Shown here one piece after another: positions 39,501-49,900 of a DNA stretch of 64,000 nucleotides. Source of the stretch: Oryzias latipes (taxonomy: Eukaryota > Chordata > Actinopteri > Beloniformes > Adrianichthyidae); assembly GCF_002234675.1 (NCBI RefSeq), contig NC_019875.2:28083818-28147817 (forward strand). Direction: 5' to 3'. A program made the translations under genes and the position numbers. The notes under the pieces were generated by a model. The model saw only the letters and a program-made list of their open reading frames with translations. It had not been told where the DNA came from and did no database searches. Position 1 is the first letter of the stretch. Every line of letters begins with the position of its first letter.

Positions 39501-42500
39501 TCAACCAAGGAATTCCTAACAGCTTGACACCGAACACACGTAAAGACCCTCGATGCACATCTGCACACACACTCCTATTCCTGATGGCTTGTGAAGATAC
39601 AAGTTCACTCCATTTTGTCTCACAGATATGCTTAAACATTTGAACACTGTTAATAGTTTCTTCATCTCCTGCAAGCATGGCTTCATATTCGACTATATTT
39701 GCGATTTTCTTCAAGCTGTGTCCTAATGTAAGTGCCAAAGATGTTGTTTTGAAAGTGCCGGCTTCCTGATTGAAGCCTGCCACCATGTGAACTGCTTCAA
39801 TGACTTGAGGACAATTAACTGGTAGAAAGAAGTCTGAAATCCTCTTCAGCTTGCCACATCTCTTTGCCTGTAGAACAAGCCGGCCTGTCTCAGAGGTTTT
39901 TGTCCGATGTATTCGTGTTTTTTGTGTCATATCCATGTTTACCATAGAGGTGTTCCCCAAACTTCAACAGGCTCTTTCTGGACAGCTTCAGATACTTTAT
40001 CTTTATGCATTTCAAGTACCGTCAACCAAAACTGTGCACCGACACTGTCAGGCACAGGCTGAGCATGGGCTTAAAGGGCCTGAACTCGGGTTTTCCAGGA
40101 TTGAAATCTTTGCTTTCCTTACTGAGATGACATCTCTTCATGTGCTTCCATAAGGAGTTTCTCTACAGATTCTTTCTCTGAACATTTTGGACACATCAAC
40201 GAATGACAAACGCAAGAAACACTTGTGAATTTGTGTGTGTATCACAATAGACTGAAATTTCACACGAGGGAAAGTGCTAACCCTGCACTTTATTTACTGC
40301 TTTAACTGACGAGTTTAAAAAATCGGCTTTTGAAAAATGTTTAAAAATAATGCAGCCCTAAAACTCTGCTCTGTTTTTCTGATATGCATTTGGTTACGAC
40401 CATCAGGCTCAACTCAGCCAATGTTAATTTGATTGTTTTATCTTTTTAGGCTTTTTGTTTTCTCTGCAATGTAAAAAAAAAGAAAGAAACATCTGCTCTT
40501 CACTCTGTAACACATTTACCTGAATTGACACTAAAGCAAAGGATTAATGGAGGCTAGTTTAAAATATTACAGTATTAGCAGTAAAGGTTACGCTGCATTT
40601 TCAGTTTTGCCTCTGACTCTTGTAAAATCAAAATCACAACAAAAACAAAAAAAGGCAATGTCATAAAAATATTGTGCTGCTGTGCAAATCCATGAATCTG
40701 CTTTCAGATAAAAAAAAAAAAAAAACATTGGTGAATGTTCTGTTGTGGAGAATTGCATGATACTTGGTTTTTATGCTAATAAGTTTATGTAAATCGTTAA
40801 CGTTTTTTTCCCTATTATGGATAAAGTTTTAAAATAGCATGTATTTTACATGTATGCATCATTTAGGTGTCTGTCTTTAAGATCAAAGCTACAATGCACA
40901 GATTATACTTTACAGTGATATAGATTTTATTACACAGATTACATTGTGCATCTCTAATTTCTCAATCTATCAATATTAATGAATGTTTAAAAAAATAAAG
41001 TGCTTTAACATTTAAAAGGAAGAATAATTCTAACATCCTTGAATTTTTTTTAAAACTATTTGTGATGTCTGGCAGCTCCTCATAAACAATTTAAAATAAA
41101 CAACAAAATTAATGAAACGCTTGCGTTTACTGCAACGGTGTCCCAAATCTGCTGACGTGTGACGTTTTGTGGAGGTTTGATCTTCCTTATATGTTGTATA
41201 ATAATCTGATGCTGCTCGTCTGTTGGACAGATATTATTATAAAAGCTAACATGTATTTTGCTATTTCAAGGCAAAGATTGACCTTTGTGTTAGTCGTGCC
41301 AAGCATGCTGCATCCCTCTGATGTCTATGAACTCTGTGTATTTGTCTTCATCTAAAATCTTAAGTAGACGTTCACGAGAAGAATAATTCAAATTTCAAAT
41401 TCATTTATTTTCATATTAATTAGGACTTGGTAAGCAATAAGCTTACATTATTTAATGAAATAAAAACATGCCATTTTGGACTGTTGAAACTTATGTGACA
41501 ATAAAAAGCTGTCATGTGAACATCAATAATGTCCCCTTTATTGATTGGACTTTGTAGGCCAAACAGCTTAGATAGGAAAATGTATATTAGATCATTTCTC
41601 ACATCACTAAAGGAATTATGAGCTACCAAAGAAAATCATGTTAAAATCTGTAAAGTTTTAATGCATGCTATTTACACGCTCAACTAAAATATATCATCTG
41701 CAACACTTTAAGCTCATAGCTGTAAAAATAAATCTGCCCAATGAGTTTCCTCAGACTTTGACAGATTATAACAATTAACTGGCATTTTCAAGACCCGCTG
41801 CTTGTTTGTCTGTTTCCCAACCAGCTGGCATGTCCAAAAAATAAAAAAAATAAAAACAATAATGTGCCACATTTTTCAGGATGTTTTATTTAAGGATGCT
41901 GTTTACATCATTATCTATACATCTGCTTCACATGTCTGAACTCCAGACATAGAAATTCAGAAATATCCCTGATCCAGAGGAAAAATGTTATGTTTTTGAA
42001 GACCTCCTACCATGAAAATTGTGTTTTTAGCATGTTTTTGTGGTGTTTTTCTGATGATAGAGGAAATACGCAGAGAAATCTAAGCTCAAAAAGACAATTC
42101 TGAGTATTTCTTTGCCCCCCACTAAACAGCCTTCAACTCAGAGGTGAATTTCTGATGAACTCTGCAGAAACTGGATGCTGGAAAACTACAGTTTTTGTTT
42201 TAAATGTTTTTGTTTGTTTTTACTAAAAATTGCTATATAAAGAGTGACTGCATGTTAAATAACATGCAACTTAAGACATATTAGAGTTTTAAAATGTTAT
42301 ATTCAATTAGCTATCAGCAAAATGAAACTGGTTTGTCCTTTTATTTACTTTAAATGCTATTTTTCTGAAAGTAAAATAAATGTTCAGCAGCGCAAACGTG
42401 AACTGATTATGGAAATGAGAAATCTAAACATCGTATGACTTCTTTTTTTTCCGGATTTAGTTGTAATAAATGTTGCAAAATTTAGCCCATATTCTTCCCA

Positions 42501-43341
42501 AAAGGGAAAAAGCAATGTGTCTCCGCTGTGTGTCACATGACTCCATGGAGATGCAGGGTTTCGATAAACAATCAGAAACATTCAGAAAATTTGAGATAAG
42601 GGTCACAAATGCATGTTATGTTGTAAAATAGCAGTCTGAGTTATTAACTAGAAGATAAAGTTTACCCCCCATTTGATATCTAAGCTGCAACACAGCGACC
42701 CCACTGCCTCATAAGTGTTACCATAAATAAAAATGGGCTTCAAGTGGTCAATATGCAGAACATAAAGCAGGCCCTCAGGTGATCTTTAACATAATTGTCA
42801 CTCGTGCATTTCTAAAAATGCTAAACGTACCAAATGTGAACCGAAAATAGCATCACGGTTTCAGACTCGACAGGTTTAAGAAGGAAGAATGCTTCAGAAA
42901 AAGCCAGAAAAGCAATTTAGTCCTTTAAGGTCTTTTTGCTGAAACAGCCTAACCCAGATACAGGCTGTCTGTCATCCATATACTGTACCTTTACTGTTCC
43001 ATTTAGCAGGTTTGAGGTTGATGCCCGATGATGCTGCAGATCTCATATCCTCATTTCCCCTCCTTTCTGCAGCTGCAAAGCCAGAAGCTAAAGAGGAGGT
43101 CCCCACTGTGTCTGGGAAAGTGGACGCCGATAAGGGAGAAAAGAAGAGCAAAGGGGGCAAGAAGGAGGGCAAGGATGCCAAAGAAGGGAAAGGAGAAGAA
43201 AAGGAAGCGCCGACAAAAAAGAGGGAAGAGAAAAGTGAAAAAGGAGCCTCCAAAAAAGAAGCTGGTGAAGGAAAAGGGAAGAAGGGTGAAAAAGGGGGGA
43301 ATGCCGGGGCTAAAGGTGCAGGAAGGAAAGCTCAGAAGTGA
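30470..43341 (+). CDS. tmie: Transmembrane inner ear protein (tmie), with two alternative last exons
   Basis: Common exons are 30470-30580, 33692-33809 and 36109-36258. They join either 36902-37035 (170-residue form) or 43073-43341 (215-residue form); both joins preserve frame (t+cg or t+ct gives Ser). Exon 1 supplies a hydrophobic signal-like N-terminus (residues 1-31) and is the least certain exon. Exon 2 has [20 protein letters not shown] and exon 3 [20 protein letters not shown], then [14 protein letters not shown], diagnostic of TMIE. The membrane helix spans about residues 63-84. Arg87, Arg90 and Arg98 align with human R81, R84 and R92, sites of DFNB6 deafness mutations. TMIE is a subunit of the hair-cell mechanotransduction channel with TMC1/2, and in zebrafish is needed to localise Tmc proteins. 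The distal exon encodes a Lys/Glu-rich tail like the mammalian one; the proximal one encodes a Ser/Pro/Gln-rich tail. A poly(A) signal is at 43454-43459. Confidence 0.9.
31480..31735. repeat. Degenerate teleost SINE-like repeat
   Basis: Segments ctctgcatttaacgcatccc and ctgagggagtggcgactgac are typical of a fish repeat. Near 31660 the minus strand reads GGTTCAAATCC, like a tRNA-type B box, so a tRNA-derived SINE fragment is possible. No complete tRNA fold is seen. Confidence 0.4.
33081..33640. mobile_element. MITE family M copy 2, tmie intron 1
   Basis: Begins cagagttttagggccacc and ends gggccttaaactccattg, with internal TAAATTTACGA-type motifs as in the copy at 16.5 kb. It ends about 50 bp upstream of tmie exon 2. 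No coding capacity. Confidence 0.65.
36902..37035 (+). CDS. tmie: tmie alternative terminal exon A (Ser/Pro-rich tail)
   Basis: A long pyrimidine tract and AG at 36900-36901 precede the exon. In frame from exon 3 it encodes a tail beginning [14 protein letters not shown] and ending SLSLPETE with a TGA stop. There is an ATTAAA about 390 bp downstream (37428). The tail lacks the lysine blocks of the mammalian protein. Because it ends in a stop it cannot be an internal exon. Confidence 0.65.
37837..39373 (+). mobile_element. Degenerate Tc1/mariner element in tmie intron 3
   Basis: Inverted ends about 170 bp long are visible: ggcctgttattttcatcata at 37879 and the complement of the same sequence near 39295. 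The inner arm ends ttttaaagaatgtatttgta and gtggaaaa. Transposase starts at 38174 with [20 protein letters not shown] and an HTH-like region, but stops after 62 codons. Downstream fragments ([29 protein letters not shown]) in shifting frames are typical of the Tc1 catalytic domain. The left terminal 30-odd bases are not recognisable, so that end is approximate. Inactive. Confidence 0.85.
38174..39140 (+). pseudogene. Tc1-like transposase pseudogene
   Basis: Reading frame is interrupted by several stops and frameshifts between the N-terminal HTH part (38174-38362) and the C-terminal DDE part (38802-39107). The [10 protein letters not shown] motif marks the region of the last catalytic acidic residue. 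A GGTGGAGATCT duplication is present near 39040. No functional product is expected. Confidence 0.85.
39572..40192 (-). pseudogene. Fragment of a repetitive teleost ORF (169-codon open frame)
   Basis: On the minus strand 39960-39451 is open for 169 codons, with [14 protein letters not shown] and [13 protein letters not shown] patterns. I recall these from a highly repeated family of uncharacterised fish proteins with an N-terminal zinc-finger segment (a cPKCSE-like remnant lies near 40180). The frame is broken further upstream (about 39960-40190). The 3' end of the ORF runs out of this fragment into MITE copy C. Probably a transposon protein relic; I cannot name its superfamily. Confidence 0.5.
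40271..43000. other. tmie intron 3, remainder
   Basis: AT-rich intron sequence. It includes a diverged reverse copy of family R at about 41998-42255 (ctgatgaactctgcagaaac, gaaaattgtgtttttagc). No further tmie exon was found between the two terminal exons. Confidence 0.5.
43073..43341 (+). CDS. tmie: tmie alternative terminal exon B (Lys/Glu-rich tail)
   Basis: Acceptor ctttctgcag at 43063-43072. The exon encodes about 88 residues dominated by K, E and G (blocks such as [20 protein letters not shown]), ending GRKAQK and TGA. Human TMIE also ends in a lysine-rich tail, so this is probably the canonical last exon. The mammalian tail is shorter, about 35 residues. AATAAA at 43454-43459 supports a transcript end here. 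Confidence 0.8.
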
Positions 43342-43469
43342 ACTCTGCCATTCTGTGAACTATGGTTTTATATACCACTTTTTTTAACATGAAAAACATG
43401 CAAAGCACTTTTTCAAAAATGTACATTATTATATTATTATTGTATAAAAAATGAATAAAAATATTGAGT

Positions 43470-44510
43470 TGAAGGGTGCTTGATTCCAGTAGAATTACAG
43501 GTTTATTGTCTTTTTCACAATTTACCAGTAAGTGATCAGAAAACATTTTATGCAAAGTTTACATTGATATCTACAACATGCTCGCATCACAATGGAGTGA
43601 GCTGGAGGTGAGACAAGTTTTGACAAACACACTGTGACCTCTACAAAGCATGGCGGCTAACATGAGCTCCACTGAGTACATTTCAGCACAAGATAAATAA
43701 ACAAAAACATTTTCAAACTTCTATCAGAGGTATTTGTGACAATAAAAATACGTTAGCTGTCTGAAAAATTGGCCATACTAAACACTTAAGTCTTGAACAC
43801 AATCATTGTATACGATACAATCAGAGTAGACAACTGTTTGATGGGAAATTAAAGTGCTCGAATGAAAATTTTAAAGTGTTTCTCGCTCTAATACTGTCAA
43901 ATCTTGCAGTACAAGCATTTATGGCTCCTTAAGGGCTGACAAAATAAGGTTTTATACCGGGATATTTCCATTTAAATGAAAAATAGCATTTCACCTAATA
44001 ACAGTCCTCCCTCAACCTCAACTGTTTCTTTTATCACTGTGATTTAAATTCAAGCATAGTAATAGAAATGATGGATCCAGATGGTGATGTAGACTGATAG
44101 AAATGTATATGTATTTTGCAGCCAAAGAGCTAGTTTATTTTCTTAGCGGAAAAATCTCCTGCAATAATTTATTAATAAAATTATTATGACATAACTTCAT
44201 AATCAACAACAGGTTTAAAAGACACATGTTTATAATGTTAGCTGAAGGCAGTTCGTGAAGTTGTTCATGCGGTATTTTTACTTGTGAGTAACTTTTATAA
44301 AAACCTAGCTTTGTTTGAAGTTTCATATTTTTAATTCAGGTCACATATAAAGTGACAAAGAATTACTAGACTTCATAGGTGCATAAAAATTATGCAACAA
44401 AAATACTAACCCAATGACACTGTTAAAAAAACTGCAGTTTTTAAGTGATGGTAAATTCTGCATGACTACAAATGATTACAGGTGTGATACTCTAAAAAAA
44501 GAAAGATTAA
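43470..44510. other. Intergenic between tmie and pth1r, nothing recognised
   Basis: AT-rich; only short ORFs without resemblance on either strand. The two genes converge here, with tmie on + and pth1r on -. Confidence 0.6.
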
Positions 44511-44514
44511 TCTG

Positions 44515-45172
44515 AAGGCCGTGTCACCCAGCCACGATGTACATATTGCTCATTTTCCACACTTTCTGTGTTTCATAATACATGCGTGATATACGTAATT
44601 CATATGTCTTTCTTGAGCTCATAATTCATGTGCTTAGACGTCCATCAAGGGTTTTGACCGATGGGTCTTTATGGAAAATTCGCTTTCGAGCCGTTCAAAA
44701 TTTTGGATCAGTTGAGAATTTCGCGTATTTTATGTAGTTTATACGCAATTATTACATAAATATTACGCAAATGTGTGTCCTTTTTTTGACATGCATACGC
44801 CAATTTGTGGCTTTCTCCGTTTGTTCCACGTCTGTCTAACAGACTTTTCACGCATGTACCACCGATCTATAGCTTTTATATCGCGGATACAGCGCACATT
44901 TCACGTTAAATTTACGTAATTGACGCATCAGTCACTAATGAATTGCTTATAAACTGCGCAATAATCACGCACAGTTCATGTTGGTTTACGTGTTCTTTGC
45001 GTGGTTAATTCGTACTTCTTCCGTGATTTTTACATGGTTCATTTGTGATACATCTGTGAAGATTTCACATTAAAACCACAACCTTTCTCAGTTTTTCATG
45101 TACAGTATATTGACCAATTTTCATCCATTCAACATGCGCAAAATATTCGTAGTGGCTGTGTGACACGGCTTT
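44515..45172 (+). mobile_element. Family T MITE copy A, complete
   Basis: Ends are inverted repeats of about 21 bp: AAGGCCGTGTCACCCAGCCAC at the left and, complemented, AAAGCCGTGTCACACAGCCAC at the right. The 658-bp interior is rich in tacgtaatt/cgcataa-type motifs and has no ORF. Copies B (61131-61734) and C (from 37508) align along their length. Confidence 0.75.
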
Positions 45173-45198
45173 ACTAAGTATAATTGCATATTTTGCTA

Positions 45199-45340
45199 TT
45201 CCATCCATCCTTTTCTATATGCGCTTACTCCTCCGGCTCAAGGTCACAGGGATGCTGGAGCTTAACCAGCAACTGATGGGCAAAGGCAGGGTTCATCCTG
45301 GACGGTTCGCCAGTCAGTCGCATATTCATATTTACACTCA
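45199..45340. repeat. Common teleost interspersed repeat
   Basis: ccatccatccttttctatat, then ggtcacagggatgctggagc and cctggacggttcgccagtca are the hallmark phrases of a very abundant fish repeat that I recall. Fragmentary copy. The rest of 45340-46900 shows nothing I can name. Confidence 0.6.
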
Positions 45341-46902
45341 AGGAGAAACTTTTCACCAATTAACCAATGAAAAACGACAGCAAAAAACAAATATTTTCTG
45401 AGAGAAAAACTAAATAGAAAAAAACATTAGTTGGAAGATTGAAAATTTTTGCAGTATGAGAACATCTCTTCAAAGATCAAATTCTTTTAAAAACACCCCA
45501 TTTGTGTTGACTGATTTATAAATTCACTCTGACTATAAGTCAAATTGCTGTATATTTTCGTTTGAAGTTTTTGCCAGAAAAACTGGCGGGAAAAGCCAAA
45601 GCAGGTACTGATCCTCTGCAATGTCTCCACTCTGAAGGCATAGCCTTTTCTCTTTGGTAAACATACATGGAACCTATTGCAAGCCGTGCAGGTTAAGTAC
45701 GGAACGTTTCAGAAAAAAAAAGGAATGTTTCAGTGAAAAACAGCATGGATGCCCTCTGTCCGCTGCAAATCTATTCAACAGTTCTGCACACAGAATCAAA
45801 TATAGCAAACTATCTACAAAGACAGAAGCAAAAGTGGATTACAGCGGCTTTATAACGTACATATCAGTATGCATATTAGCTCACAAATATAATGATTTTC
45901 TGGTTTATGTAAACATTGTGACTTGGATATTTACATGACAAAGCAGCAAATGATTGGATCTTTGATTTAAAGAAAAATTGCTCTGAATTTGCACAACTGT
46001 CAATTTTAAATTCAATCTAAATCAATCCTTTTTGGATGAATTAGTGGAGGATGAAACTCAAAAGTGTGTTGCGGGTTGTTAATTGTTGTTTCAAAAGTTG
46101 TGCTCCTCCTTTGGCATTCTCACTTTGGTCACGTGTTTGTTAGATTTTCTTTTTGCAGAAAATTTGAATGATGCATTCAAGCCAATGAAATCTAACAGAA
46201 TAAAGGTTGGGGAAAATGGGTCAGTAAGAAAAACAAAACTGGTTTGACATCAGACTAAAACAAAGAGCAATGAAAAACCTTAAATAGCACACCAGATTCC
46301 CCTGGAGAGAACTGCTGAAGCACCAGTTAAAGTATAAAAACAGGTGTGCAACAACATAGGACTTTACTTACCTGAGTAATTTCCCTTAAGTAAACCTAAG
46401 TATTTGCAGAAAAAAATACACACTTTGACACAAAGCTGGAACAGAGGTCCAAAAATGACTCTTTTTTTAAGACAAAACTGCACTTGCACTGAATCTTATG
46501 GACAGCGTGTTTTGCTTTTGTGCCACTAAATCAATGGCGGCTAATTAAGGCTGATTCTGCTGTCCTGGATAAATCATCCACAAAACACAGATACGAGACA
46601 CTTGCTACATAAGCGAACAGGAAACTTTGTACCAGGCTGTGAAAAAATAATTAAAAAAAGATTGGCAGTCTGATTCTAACACATTCTCCGTAGCAGGTGG
46701 CTGATGAAAAGTCTGGGAATCCTTCAGATAAACTCACAAAAATGCTAACGAGCTCTTTCTCCAGAGCCTCATCGGGCGGCGGCGGCTCGTTTCACAGGAG
46801 AAGAAGCTGGCAGTGTGGCTGCGTGCAGTCATCCCCTTCACCTTCAGTTCATCCTGGGAGCGTTTCATGACTTGTCTTTTCACTTCTACAGCTCTCTGGA
46901 AT

Positions 46903-49900
46903 TCACATGACTGTCTCCCGCTCCTCCTCAACTACAGGCGAGGGTTTGTTGTCCTCGCCGGGCCGAGCGCGAGCACATGGCTCCTCTTTGGGAATGTGTA
47001 GCTCCTGTCCCGACGAAGGTATCGAGTTCTCAGAGACTGAACCGTTCTTCACATAGCCGGGGAGGCTCCTGTGTCCGTTTACAGGAGCTGGTCCCAGCCT
47101 GGTGGTGAGGTGGAGGGCCAGTGGTCCTCTGGCAGTGACATTGGTAACACTGGTGTGCGATACCATAGGTCCATAGCTGTAGGTGTTACTGCCGCTTCTA
47201 GCTTTTCTTTTGAAGTCCAGAGCCAGAGTCCTCCTGTTCCAGGATTTTTTTATCTCAGCTTGCACCTTAAATGAAAAGCAAGACACAATTAAAGCTGCGA
47301 GTGGCGTTGTATGGCCCGTGGGCGCTACCCTTCTCTGCCCTTGTTGCCCCCATTTGGCCCGTCCACACCTGATGAGTGGCTCCTTCTCTTCTACCCCTGC
47401 AACCCTGGTCAGAGCAGCATGTGACAAATTCATTTAAAAAAAATCAGCAACACTTTTTTTTCAAATTGGCAGCTTTTCTGTTGGTTTTTCTCCACAGCAA
47501 CCGTTTTATGTTTTGGTCCCCTGGAGATGACAAAAAGGTCTATGTAATTTTTAAAAGAATCTGCAAAAGTAAATGTTTGGATTTAATCGAGAACCAAGGT
47601 TTTTGTTAACCACGCCCACGTTCCTAATTTGGTCACATCACATGTGATATTACATTTATTTTAAGCCAGCGATTCATACATTACATTTTTAAAATAGGTG
47701 CAAGCAATGAGGGAACTCCACCTTGCAAGCTTGACTTGGTAACGCCCTTTAAAATCCACAACTTCTAATTCCAACATTTTTTTTCCCCAGTAGCTTCCCA
47801 GGGATGTTTGGAGTTTGGTGGTGATAGATCAATTTTTTGTTTTTAAATTCAAGATGGCAGCCTCTTCCTACGGTGGCCCTGAAGTGCAAACCATTCAACA
47901 AATCACTCGATACAAAAACATTTTTAAGATCACAGCAACAATTTAAAAAGCGTATTACATTTTAGAGAACAAAACAAAATTTCAGAAACCAAAACATAAA
48001 AAAGAAAAAAGAAAAAAAAGAAAAAAAGATTTCAGAAAACAAAATTAATTTCCAGAAAAAAAAAGAAATATTACAAAATGAAAACATTTCAGAAAAAAAA
48101 ATTAATTTCCAGAAAACAAAATGAAATAAAAAAAATGAAAACATTTCAGAAAAACAAAATGAAATATTAAAAATTGAAAAACATTTCAGAAAAACAAAAT
48201 GAAATATTAAAAATTGAAAAACATTTCAGAAAAAAAATGAAATATTAAAAAATGAAAAACATTTCAGAACACAGAATGAATTTCCAGAAAACAAAACGAA
48301 ATCTTCAAAAATGAAAAACATTTCCAAACCGGAAGAGGCAGCTACTATGGGACAACGCTGATTGGATGATGATGTTTGTCGATCATTTGAACTGAAAAGT
48401 ATTTTAAATGAAGCGACGACGGATTTTATCGTCCAAACAACAATGTACCATGATAATTCCCGTATTTCCCATTTACATATTAAATCAAAAATGCAGCAAA
48501 CAGATAATGAATGTTTAAATTATTTTTTGAATATTTCGTCTGAAGCAGAACGGTCACCCGGAAGTAGTTTGTGTGGATGACGTCCGTTCTGCAGGTAAAC
48601 AAAGAAAGGGACGGTAAAACGTTAACATAAACGTTAATCTTTGAATATTTAGCGGATGTGATGACAGAACGCACGCAGAAATATCAACACCAACCAGGTT
48701 TACAAATGTTTCAAAATGTCGTGAGAGGATTCTGTCTAAAGCAGCAGCTGCGAAGAAACGGGTGTTAAAGACGGCGCACATCAGGAAATGCAGTCCCGCC
48801 ATCCACAGATAAGGTATGGAGGCACATTTGTTTGATCTAATAAATGTAGCGTTAAACGTGATTTCTAGGTGGCTGTTTACAGACAGATCCAAGATCCTTC
48901 AGTCATACGTTAATGACAGGTTACCTCATCAGCTGGAGAGGGGGGGTCATGTGGGCAGGATTCTCAGACAGGTTTACCAGCAGCATAAATCAGCAAAGCT
49001 GTCTGGTAAACTGCAGCAGTTTGTGTCTCAGAATAACATTTATGAATGCTTCTTATTCACACTATTAAGATCTGTGACTTTAGAGTGTGTCAGTGCACAG
49101 AAACATGACAGTAAATGACTGGATGTGCACATCATCAGACACGTCCAGGTGTGTAACTAAAGGTGAAAAGTCTGTAGTGTAAAATAAATCTTTAAAAAAA
49201 AACGTTTTAGTCTTTCAGGCAGAGGAGGAATACCAAATTGTTTTAGAATGTATTTTTTATAAGACTGAAATAATGTATTTTATTCTGAGTTTGGTGTTTT
49301 GACCCTTCCCTAATGAATTTCTGGTTTAACCCATTTTCTCCTCATTTTGATGAACTCAACTTTTTCCTGAATGAAAGATGAACGGTAGCCGATGTTTTTC
49401 TGTCAGGGATTTTTAATTTATTAATTTATCTCTGTCAGGGATTTCAAGAGCTGGAGCTGGAGTCCAGTGCAGAGGAAGCTGCAAGCATGTACGAGCAGGA
49501 ACTGGGGTCCCTTACCTGTGCATCTTCCTCTGGATGTGATGCTGAGCAGCAATGTGGACAAAACTTCCCTGACATGACTCTTTTTGATATAGTTGTTAAG
49601 CACAAACAGACTTTCCCAGATGCATTTTTTCCTCTAATAAATGTGACTGACAGGTACGCTGAGTAAATGCTGATTGTAAGCGCAACATTTGATTGACTGC
49701 ATGAAGAAGCCCATAAAGGAAAATCCACAACTGTTTCTTTGTTTCTGTTATTGAATAACGTATTCATGTTAAGTTTTCAATAAATATACTGCATTTGCTA
49801 TGAAACAAATTTGTTTATTTTCATATCCATTATTACAATCCTCACGTCAGCATTCAGTTTTTTCATTGACAAAGAAACATTTCTATACAACAGCTTTGAA

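Larger units (their letters stand above)
37508..40270 (-). repeat. Family T MITE copy C, split by two insertions
   Basis: The pieces 37508-37836, 39373-39571 and about 40193-40270 read in order as one reverse-oriented copy of the element seen whole at 44515-45172 and 61131-61734. For example, catctgcacacac at 39.56 kb resumes at caacgaatgacaaacgcaag at 40.20 kb, as in the reverse complement of the 61-kb copy. The two interruptions are a Tc1-like element and an ORF-bearing fragment. Confidence 0.6.

Noticed and set aside
43012-43072. ATG upstream of tmie exon B as an independent start
   Set aside because: The bases before 43073 form a clear pyrimidine-rich acceptor, and phase fits tmie exon 3.
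47183-47437. Plus-strand ORFs over the pth1r tail exon
   Set aside because: Shadow of the well-supported minus-strand pth1r coding exon and of repeat D.
48554-48892. 112-codon minus-strand ORF inside the TIR element
   Set aside because: It is antisense to the two plus exons, which have acceptor and donor context. The peptide is not protein-like in pattern and begins at no plausible transcript.
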